Assembly (NCBI RefSeq): GCF_002872475.1 | Contig: NZ_CP025682.1 | Coordinates: 1,364,001-1,428,000, forward strand | Direction of reading: 5' to 3' | DNA length: 64,000 nt | Source: Pseudazoarcus pumilus | Lineage (GTDB): Bacteria > Pseudomonadota > Gammaproteobacteria > Burkholderiales > Rhodocyclaceae | In this document: piece by piece, positions 8,221 through 15,800 of the stretch | How the letters are laid out: every line of letters starts with the position of its first letter | Numbering within the stretch: the stretch's first letter is position 1 | Program-made: the position numbers and the translations under genes | The notes under the pieces: generated by a model | Databases searched by the model: none | Told to the model about the DNA's origin: nothing | The model's input: the letters and a program-made list of their open reading frames with translations, nothing else

Positions 8221-8318
8221 TACAGATTGTAATGAGCCCGCCGGTAGGCACGAGATGTGCGAATTACACCGAAGCAAGGGTTTCGGTAACCAGCAGCAGG
8301 CCACTGGGATACGTTCCG

Positions 8319-8945
8319 CTATACCATTTGCTCGTCCGCTCCGCGTCGCCTCGGTGTCGGCAGACTTACCGAGTTCAGGCGATGTTGTAACGCGGCCCAA
8401 AACTTGGCGGAACCAAGCTGAACGGCCAGTGGCGGCGCATGCTCGGATGGGATGATCCCCATGCTTCTATACTTCGGATTGTCAAGCTTGTAGTCGAGGC
8501 GAATCACGGTCGTTTCCCCAACAGGGACGAGGGTTGCAGCGACGGTGACAATGTAGTCCTTCGCATCATCTTCCATCCTGAACATCCACCCACCCAGCTC
8601 CTTGATTCGAGGATTTTCCTCTTTAACGACCGCTTTCCACTCGTCCTTTGTGAGCGGATGCGGGGCAGCGTTTTCAGCGACGATTACCCCCTTGCTGATA
8701 TTGTCCAATTGGGTGGGCATCGACAGGTCAAGAAAGGACTTCTTTACCTGTTCAAACACTACGGAGTACGGCGCTTCGACGACGCGATAGCGGTAAGCGT
8801 CCTCGGTCTTTTGATACTCAAGCTGCCACTGGCGGTCGATGCGTTGAAAGCCGGCATTGATGTCCGCTAGTGAGACACAACCCGATAGGAGCGCGGCAAA
8901 GATCCCCAATTTGACGAGTCGAAGTGGTCGAAACAGTATTCTCAT
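8319..8945 (-). CDS. putative lipoprotein of unknown function
   Basis: 208 residues. The N-terminus has positive residues, a hydrophobic stretch (LGIFAALLSGC) and a lipobox LLSGC with Cys22, so it should be a lipid-anchored periplasmic or outer-membrane protein; the S after the cysteine is V (CVSL), giving no clear inner-membrane retention signal. The mature part is soluble and mixed alpha/beta with no motif I recognise. The C-terminal tail is polar (PTPRRRGADEQMV). It stands alone on the minus strand near the transposition genes. Function unknown. Confidence 0.65.
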   Translation of the reverse strand: MRILFRPLRLVKLGIFAALLSGCVSLADINAGFQRIDRQWQLEYQKTEDAYRYRVVEAPYSVVFEQVKKSFLDLSMPTQLDNISKGVIVAENAAPHPLTKDEWKAVVKEENPRIKELGGWMFRMEDDAKDYIVTVAATLVPVGETTVIRLDYKLDNPKYRSMGIIPSEHAPPLAVQLGSAKFWAALQHRLNSVSLPTPRRRGADEQMV

Positions 8946-9181
8946 AGTTCCTCCGTCGTCTTCAGTCAGACGTGTGCGTCCAAAGCCGCCCAGTGGCGAT
9001 TAGTGGCGACCAGTTAGGATAAACCGGATGAGGGAAGTTGAGGTGTCTCGTCGGGCAACAGGCAAGACCCAAGATCTCACTGGAAAATTTCCACCCTAGA
9101 TTTTCGAACGGCCATCCATACGTAATGCACGACCGTCAGCCCTCTAAGCCGGGGGGCGCAACCACATCAACTGGAGAAACT

Positions 9182-9442
9182 ATGGCTATGAATAACGTTC
9201 AGCCGCTCACCGTAGGCGTCGTGATTGCAGCCTTGGTCATCGGGGGTGCGGTGAGTTATCACTGGAAAGTTGAGCGTGAGCAGGCGGTCTGCTTTGAGAT
9301 GACGAGGAGCCTTGGTCCTGGTGGGCAGCTGTACGTTAATGACTATCTATCGGGGGATAAGCGTGCTGCAAAGTTGCTACAGCCTTACGAGACGACTTAT
9401 GGGAAGCGCTTTTCAGACTGTGTTACGTGGTTCAACAGGTAG
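9182..9442 (+). CDS. small single-pass membrane protein
   Basis: 86 residues from ATG 9182, preceded by GGAG about 8 bases upstream. One hydrophobic segment (VGVVIAALVIGGAVSYHW, residues about 10-27) is followed by a short domain with two cysteines (C38 and C81) that could pair outside the membrane. The frame is open back to 9038, but the upstream part looks non-coding and has no ribosome site. No family recognised. It stands alone on the plus strand between the lipoprotein and the recombinase. Confidence 0.55.
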   Translation: MAMNNVQPLTVGVVIAALVIGGAVSYHWKVEREQAVCFEMTRSLGPGGQLYVNDYLSGDKRAAKLLQPYETTYGKRFSDCVTWFNR

Positions 9443-9548
9443 GCATGGAAGGTAGTCCCTGTGAACTATCCTTCGGCGGGGTCCATCAACGTGGATCGAA
9501 TATGCGTAATCCAGATTCTTACGTCCTCTACGATGTGAGCCACAGTTA

Positions 9549-10160
9549 GTGAGCCATGTTGATCAAGGAAAATCTGACTATGTCAGCAACCATCGCGTAC
9601 TTCTTCGCGTCAGCAGCGACGACCAGAGTGCGGACAACCAGCGCAGAGCAATCGAGGCACGCTACAGCGTCGCGAGGTGCTTCGTAGAGGAAGGCGTATC
9701 CGGTGCAGTACCAGCCTCCCAGCGTCCTGCTATGGCTTCCCTTCTGTTCCTCCGTGCTGTCGTGGTCGGGGCTATCGACAGGCTCGGGCGAAACACCATC
9801 GATGTCCTGACCACGGTGGAAGCTCTCAAGGCTAAGGGTGTGTCTGTGGTGTTCATGCGTGAGGGATTCGACCTGGCTACGCCCGCCGGTGAATTCACGC
9901 TGACCATACTGGCGGCGGTGGCGAAGCTCGAGCGGGAGACCCTGAAGGTCCGTCAGATGGCCGTGATCGAGCGAGCGAAGGCCGAGGGGAAGAACTTGGG
10001 CCGGCAGAAGATCATCAATGATGAGGCCGTGGTGCAGTGGAGGCAGGAGAACGCCGCCAGCATAAAGGAGGCTGCGGAACACTTCGGTATTTCTACAGCG
10101 TCCGTAAAGAGGGCGTATCAGGCGGCGAAGGTGGTAGCGTTAAGCGAAAGCTGCAGCTAA
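9549..10160 (+). CDS. serine recombinase (resolvase/invertase family), probably frameshifted at its 5' end
   Basis: Small serine recombinase of about 200 residues. Visible are the catalytic-serine region RVSSDDQSADNQR, the core VVGAIDRLGRNTIDVL, the LTILAAVAKLERETL helix and a C-terminal helix-turn-helix (SIKEAAEHFGISTASVKRAY). The usual N-terminus would read MSATIAYF-RVSSDDQ. That MSATIAYF is present from ATG 9580, after a good AAGGAAAA site, but in another frame: two extra bases (TT, 9604-9605) separate it from RVSS. The open frame instead uses GTG 9549 and reads HRVLLRVSS. So it is either inactivated or uses a non-standard start. It probably acted in resolution or inversion of the element. 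Confidence 0.75.
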   Translation: MSHVDQGKSDYVSNHRVLLRVSSDDQSADNQRRAIEARYSVARCFVEEGVSGAVPASQRPAMASLLFLRAVVVGAIDRLGRNTIDVLTTVEALKAKGVSVVFMREGFDLATPAGEFTLTILAAVAKLERETLKVRQMAVIERAKAEGKNLGRQKIINDEAVVQWRQENAASIKEAAEHFGISTASVKRAYQAAKVVALSESCS

Positions 10161-10179
10161 GTCCGATCAGGAGTAAGAC

Positions 10180-11130
10180 ATGCGAGTGCCGCCGCGCCTC
10201 TACAAGTATCGACAGGTTGATCTGCGAACCATCAATGTACTAGTCTGCGATGAGCTTCGCTACTCAGACCCGCTTGCGTTCAATGATCCACTGGATACCA
10301 ATCCGCTGATCGAAATCGATTTGCCGAGTGAGGAAATTGAGAATCTACTCGCTCTTATGGCAAGGAAGCGGCATGAGGATGAACTGACGGCCGCAGCGAG
10401 TCGGCTCAAATACCGTGGCCCCAAGACTGCTGAACACATCGCTCGCCAAGCACTTTCGGCGGCGAGTGCCGACTTGAGATTGAAGGAGCTTCAGTATCTC
10501 GCGACCGATCCTGATCTCCCCGACGTCGGAACCCATGCGTATCTGCGCTCCCTGCGCGACTTGTTGCTCAGAGAAGTCTTGGCGTTGCATCGACATGGTG
10601 TCGTTTCATTGTCTAAGAAAAACGATTGCCCCCTGATGTGGAGCCATTACGGCGGGGAACATCAGGGTATCTGTGTTGGCTATGAAGTCCCTCCAGAAGT
10701 GTGTCGGGCGCTCTTGAAGGTTTCGTACACGAAACCCCGTTTGGTTCCGGCGAGTTTGGTAAAGCGTGCGGTGTTTGGGTGTGAGGTTGCACAGCGGGAA
10801 CTCAGGGAGACTGTCTTCGGTGTGAAGGCGCGTTGTTGGCGCTACGAGCAGGAATGGCGGCTACTGGGGGAAAAAGGAAATCAGCGATCAGTCCTTGAGT
10901 TGGCTGACATAACGTTCGGAATACGTTGTCCCGACGCCGTACGGCACGCGCTGGTCAGTGCCTTCGCGACACGTGCTCGCCCAATCGATTTCTTCGAAAT
11001 GTGTGAGGTCGGCGACGCGTTTGATCTGAGGCGCGTTGAGATGGACATTGAGGAATTGGCGAGACACTACCCGATGCGAGGGCGAGACGTCGATGACATC
11101 TTGGCAGCATTCGACGATATCACTGAGTGA
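10180..11130 (+). CDS. DUF2971 family protein
   Basis: 316 residues, cytoplasmic. Motifs typical of DUF2971 are seen: the N-terminal YKYRQVD, the FNDPLDTNP loop near residue 33, MWSHYGGEHQGICVGYE near 154 and WRYEQEWRLLG near 223. DUF2971 proteins are common in defence islands and on mobile elements; their biochemical role is unknown to me. The start lies 19 bases after the recombinase stop on the same strand, so they may be cotranscribed. Its GC content is lower than that of the chromosomal flanks, consistent with acquired DNA. Confidence 0.7.
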   Translation: MRVPPRLYKYRQVDLRTINVLVCDELRYSDPLAFNDPLDTNPLIEIDLPSEEIENLLALMARKRHEDELTAAASRLKYRGPKTAEHIARQALSAASADLRLKELQYLATDPDLPDVGTHAYLRSLRDLLLREVLALHRHGVVSLSKKNDCPLMWSHYGGEHQGICVGYEVPPEVCRALLKVSYTKPRLVPASLVKRAVFGCEVAQRELRETVFGVKARCWRYEQEWRLLGEKGNQRSVLELADITFGIRCPDAVRHALVSAFATRARPIDFFEMCEVGDAFDLRRVEMDIEELARHYPMRGRDVDDILAAFDDITE

Positions 11131-11160
11131 CCGTCATTACTATCAACGACATCCTGGGTT

Positions 11161-11400
11161 CTACCCGTGAGGCGGGGCAGTCTGTACTGCGATGATCCTT
11201 ACGAATTCCCTGACCTTGCGAGCCGCGTCATCACTTCCATGAGCCAGAGTTAAAAAACGCACCTCGTTGCGGGGATCAACACGCCATGGGCCTTCTGCCT
11301 CGGCAGGTGGAAGGGAAGCGTATACGGGATCGGATGGGTAGGCCAATTCGGCTTGGGTGACGTTTCTTGGATCACCACATCTGGCTAGGTAGGCCGCCAA
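11161..11400 (-). CDS. 79-residue hypothetical ORF, possibly a gene remnant
   Basis: The frame reads from TTG 11400 and lacks a clear ribosome site. The composition is protein-like (PSDPVYASLPPAEAEGPWRVDPRNEVRFLTLAHGSDDAARKVREFVRII), ending in an amphipathic helix. It looks like part of a larger protein that has lost its 5' end. It lies between two converging cargo genes in a stretch of about 330 bases that is otherwise empty. No function assigned. Confidence 0.3.
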   Translation of the reverse strand: MAAYLARCGDPRNVTQAELAYPSDPVYASLPPAEAEGPWRVDPRNEVRFLTLAHGSDDAARKVREFVRIIAVQTAPPHG

Positions 11401-11462
11401 TTAATACGCCTGTTCCGTTTAGCACCTTAACAAGGTGTCAACGAAACCGGTAGCAGGCCCCC

Positions 11463-12578
11463 CTAGGTCATGGTCACGACACGGAGGGTCTTAATGGTTG
11501 GCTGGTATTCAAGCGAAACCGTCACCCGTTCAGGATCCCCAACTTTTCGGGGGAACTCCAGCATGATGTTGAAGAAGCTCCCTTTGTAGCCAGCCGATGA
11601 ATCAGTTGCGGGAACGTCGCGCCACTCCAAGCTGTAGAGGTAGCTCGACCTCATCTTGGACTTGATGGCTTCCTCCAGCTCTGGCTTGGTCGAGGTGTTC
11701 AGGCCGGCCAAAGCCAGCTTGCCATTCTTTGCCGTGGTCAGATACTTAAACTTTGAATCCTCGATGTAGACGATGAAGTCGCTGAAGTCGGCCACCTCTT
11801 TAGACATCGCACGAACGGCTATCTCAAGATCATCATCGGCCTCCTGCAACAGCATCTGCTCGGGTTTGTATGACAGAAAAAGGCTGAAATACATGTCTTG
11901 AATACTGCGTATTTTTAGTCCCAAGGCAGCGTAGTCATGTAAGTGTAGATTCCAGTTCTGGGTGTTCGGCCGGTCATCTTCGTGCCCGAGGATCATAGTG
12001 TTCTTGTGCCTGATACCGAAATTCATCAAGTACATGGTCACAAATGTCTTGGTCAGGCTGGCATACGTGCAGGGCACATATCCAAGGTAGCCCGGGTGGT
12101 TATTTAAGCCGCCATGCATACTTTTCAGAGCTGCTGCGGATAGGTTGTTGACATAGACGACAAAGCAGAAGGTTGGATGCTGGAAGTCCAAGTCTTTGAC
12201 GATGATGGACTTCTCCTTGAGCAGCTTGCGTGCGAACTGGTCATGGTCATCCCCGACTAACTCACCGCCAAGAATGCTATGACTAGTGTCAGTGGGAAGA
12301 AGCTTGAAGACCGCATCGGCCGCGTCGACACCAGCAATCCGATTGGGGTTGCAACGGTGCTCATCAAACATAAATGCAGCCTCGTGCTTCCCAGTCTGCG
12401 GGATCAGTGAATTTCTCAGCTCGTCGTAGTTGATGCCCTTGGTTCTGAGGATATCTAAGAAGTTGTGATGAATCCGCTGAATTTCAACAAAGGTCTTTGT
12501 GTCCGTCCATTTGCAGTGCTCCCTGATTGATGCCAATAGCAGGTTTCCACGGGCATTGAGGGTGTGAATGCGGCTCAT
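11463..12578 (-). CDS. unrecognised 371-residue protein, second gene of a two-gene operon
   Basis: No family recognised. It is soluble, with no signal peptide or transmembrane helix. Residues 1-60 are helical (LLLASIREHCKW, IQRIHHNFLDILRTKG). The centre has a beta-rich core with histidine- and aspartate-rich loops (GGELVGDDHDQF near 105, MHGGLNNHPGYLGYVPC near 155, GHEDDRPNTQNWNLHLHDY near 200). The C-terminus is beta-rich (SFFNIMLEFPRKV, RVTVSLEYQPTIKTLRVVTMT). The ATG at 12578 overlaps the stop of a 49-codon gene as ATGA, so the pair is translationally coupled. It stands beside a Hhe-like antiphage gene on the same strand, so a defence role is plausible but unproven. Confidence 0.7.
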   Translation of the reverse strand: MSRIHTLNARGNLLLASIREHCKWTDTKTFVEIQRIHHNFLDILRTKGINYDELRNSLIPQTGKHEAAFMFDEHRCNPNRIAGVDAADAVFKLLPTDTSHSILGGELVGDDHDQFARKLLKEKSIIVKDLDFQHPTFCFVVYVNNLSAAALKSMHGGLNNHPGYLGYVPCTYASLTKTFVTMYLMNFGIRHKNTMILGHEDDRPNTQNWNLHLHDYAALGLKIRSIQDMYFSLFLSYKPEQMLLQEADDDLEIAVRAMSKEVADFSDFIVYIEDSKFKYLTTAKNGKLALAGLNTSTKPELEEAIKSKMRSSYLYSLEWRDVPATDSSAGYKGSFFNIMLEFPRKVGDPERVTVSLEYQPTIKTLRVVTMT

Positions 12579-12724
12579 CGTTGGGGCAAGCCACGGCGGC
12601 GGCGAGTCTGATCACGCATAAAGGGCTTGTGTGGGCTTACACCGAGCCGCTCCGATACTTCGGTACCGTATGCCTCTGCTCGCCTTTCGATTGAACGCGG
12701 GCTGTGCTTCTTATGCTCGGACAT
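12575..12724 (-). CDS. 49-residue basic protein, first gene of the two-gene operon
   Basis: ATG 12724 is preceded at ideal spacing by AAGGAG, the best ribosome site in this part of the element. The product is MSEHKKHSPRSIERRAEAYG... ending RRRRGLPQR. It has no cysteine, no membrane segment and about 30 percent basic residues (K, R, H), suggesting nucleic-acid or partner binding. The stop overlaps the ATG of the 371-residue gene (ATGA). Size and coupling recall small antitoxin or adaptor partners, but nothing identifies a function. Confidence 0.65.
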   Translation of the reverse strand: MSEHKKHSPRSIERRAEAYGTEVSERLGVSPHKPFMRDQTRRRRGLPQR

Positions 12725-12808
12725 GAACACTCCTTTTAGCTCTTATAAGCCTACTTGAAAGTGTGCGTGATATCAGGGTAGAACCCCGCTGAGAAATCTG
12801 ACCGTAGG

Positions 12809-15800
12809 TCAGGTTTGGTCCCCCGTCGCAGATTGCGTAGGGCTGCGGTGAATGTTTCTAATCAGGTACCTCCGTGCGTCCTGGCGTGCCTGTCGCAGGA
12901 CCACGACTTCACCCACCGTGGCACCCAGCATGGCTTGGGCGAGCGGGGTGCCAATATCGAGCTTGCCCACCGTAAGGTCCGTCCCGCCGGCCACTAGCCT
13001 CGCCTCGACCTGAAGTCCCGACTCCTGACCATCCTCATCGAGCGCGACCCAGGTGACCCGGTCTCCCGGTTGCACCTCCAGGTCACCTTCTTCTTCATCG
13101 AGCAGGCTGACTAGTTCCTCTTCCTCGCGCAGATGTTCCTCCGAGAATTCTTCGGCAGGTTCAATCTCCGGGGTGGGCGCCACAAAGTCATCTGGTGGCT
13201 CGTATTCGGCCGCACGTGCGGCGAGAAATTCCTTGAGTCGTGCGGCTTCATGCGCCGGATTACGGAACCACGCCGTCGACCAGATACGCCAGATGCGCCC
13301 CCGCCAACCCAGGCTCTCCAGGATTTCCTGCCGGATGCGGTCCCGGTCGCGCACGGAAACACCTGAGTGGTAAGTGGCTCCATCACACTCCACGGCGGCA
13401 ATGTAGGCTGAAGGGTGGTTGGGATGGGCGACCGCCACGTCGATGCGAAAGCCGGCCACACCCAGTTGCGGTTCGACCGGATAACCCCATTGCCGAATCT
13501 GGTCGATGACGGCCACCTCGAAGTCACTCTCGGGTTCGCGCTCCGTAGGCCGGCCCTCGCCCAGATGGCCGTTTTGGGCGTATTCAAGGTAGTTGCGTAG
13601 TGCCTGGGTGCCTTCCGGCGTTTTTTCGTCAAGCAAAATATCCCCGGAGCGCATCGAGGAGATGACCCGCACCGATTTTCGGGCACGCGTGTAGAGCACG
13701 TTGAGCCGGCGCCATCCGCCCTGACGGCTGATGGGGCCGAAATTCTGTCGCACGGCACCAGCTCCGGGGGGTTTGCCAAACGTGGTGGAAATGAGGATGG
13801 CATCGCGCTCGTCACCCTGAACGTTCTCAAGGTTCTTGATGAACGGGGGCAAGCCCTCGTCAGCCCACCGCTTTTCATAGTCGTCCGCCTGAGGGAGATT
13901 TTGGCGACGCTCTTCCCATAGCTCTGCAATCAGGTCTCGCTGGCGCACGTTCAGGGTTACAACCCCCAGGGAGTCATCCGGGCGCCTGACGATGTGTTCA
14001 ACCATGGCCCGAACGACACGGGAAGCCTCAACACGGTTCATCTGATGTTCATAGACTCCGTCGGCGACATACTCATAATGCACGCCCAGTGAAGGGCCTT
14101 TAGGCAGAGGGGACGGGAACACGAACAGGCGCCCGTCGTAGAAGTGGTGATTGGAGAAGGCGATGAGTGATTCGTGGCGTGAGCGGTAATGCCAGCGTAG
14201 CGTACGCGGAACCCCGAAATTTCCGCGACACACATCAAGAATGCTCTCTGCGTCTTCCGCTGCGCTCTGGTTGTCCGCATCCGGGTCCGCCTCGGACCTT
14301 GAGAAGAACGACGTGGGCGGGAGCTGACGGGAGTCCCCCACGACAACCAGTTGGCTACCCCGTGCGATGGCTCCCAGGGCCTGCTCGGGCCTGAGCTGGG
14401 ATGCCTCGTCCATGACCACAAGGTCAAACTTGAGGGCGGAGGACGGCAGGAACTGCGCAACCGCTTGGGGTCCCATCATGAAACAGGGCTTCAGCTCACG
14501 GATGGCGTGACCTGCACGCCGAAACATCTGCCGGATGGGGGTTCGCGGCGAAGTCAGGCCAACGACGTGACTGACCAGCGCCATTTCGGTTTTGTCTCCC
14601 ACGCGAAGGCCCGTTTGCCCCCGCGGGGGTTTGGCAAGGCGCACACACTGGGCCGCCACCTGCTGGCCGCGAAGACGAATGATTTCGCGGTCAAGGCGCG
14701 CATACTCCTCACGGGTTGCCTCATGCTTTGCTGGATTGAACCTGGAGAGTACGGGGAAGACGTGAAAAAGCGATTCAGCAATGGAAGCATAAAAGCGCCA
14801 GCCATACGCATCAGCCAAGCAATCCGGGTCAATTTCACCGGCCTCGGCCAAGGCAACCAGCGATTTTAGACCGCACTCGCAGGCCTCCTCCCTCAGCGTG
14901 ACGTATTGGCTCCATGGCTGCAGCCGGTCCTGGGCAAGGGCAGCGCAGCGCGTTTTTTCGGCCAGCGTGCGAACCCATTTACCCAAGTCATCCCCTTGCG
15001 GGCCTGCCCACAGGTCCATGTCAAATCGGCCCAGCTGCGCCAGGGCCTCGCCGAACCGGTCGACTGCGCACCAGTGGTCTTGCACCCGCTCGACCAGCGA
15101 ATGCAGCCGCTCCACCTCGTCCTGGTCCGCACCAGAGAGCAGTATGGCCTCGACACCACGGGGCAGGTCTGCTTTGCAAACCCGGGCGATGAACGCCAGG
15201 GCCGCATGGGGTTCCTCAAGGCGGGTCTGTTCGCCCTGAAAACACTCGCCCAACAGCGCACGACAATCGTCCAGGGCATCCAGCTCGGCCAGCACCTGTG
15301 GAAGCTTCAAACGCGCCTTGGCCATGTCGAGCAATTCTGTGCTGCTCAGGTCACCTTCAGGCGTTTGTTCCCGCCACCATGCGCACTGTGCGTGGAATGT
15401 CTCCAGGCAGTTGGACACGTGGGTAACCACGCCCGGTCTGCTTAGGCCATTTGGTGCAGGGGAATGCCTTAACACGGGCGCATCCGGAAAAATCAGGTTG
15501 GCCTCATCGGCAAAGCGAGCCAATGTTTCAAGCGCCTGTCGGATGACCGGAACCTTTTCGTGCAGAATGCGCAGGCGGGCGGCATCTGGCAACTGTTGCG
15601 AATCGCCCCCCATGACCTGCAACATTCTTTGTTGCCAGCGTGCAAGCTGCGCAAGTTCAGCCACCGGGGTGTGCTCTTCTTCATGGGCCGGGCCGGCAAA
15701 GCGGAGCAGTTCCGGGTTCTGGCACCACGCCTTTATCTGGCGACGGTAGTCGGCCAATGATTCAAGTTCTGCAAGGCGTTCATCCCCCGCCATGGACTGC

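Larger units (their letters stand above)
7878..8318. other. 440-base non-coding stretch with strong hairpins and two CRISPR-like repeat units
   Basis: No convincing gene. It holds the 18-bp-stem palindrome at 7974-8014, a second hairpin (TGGAGTT-TTTC-AACTCCA, 8013-8030) and two 30-base tandem units sharing CACGGGCGTGGG (8161-8220). Short frames on both strands here (for example 8084-8455) look like noise. Confidence 0.5.
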
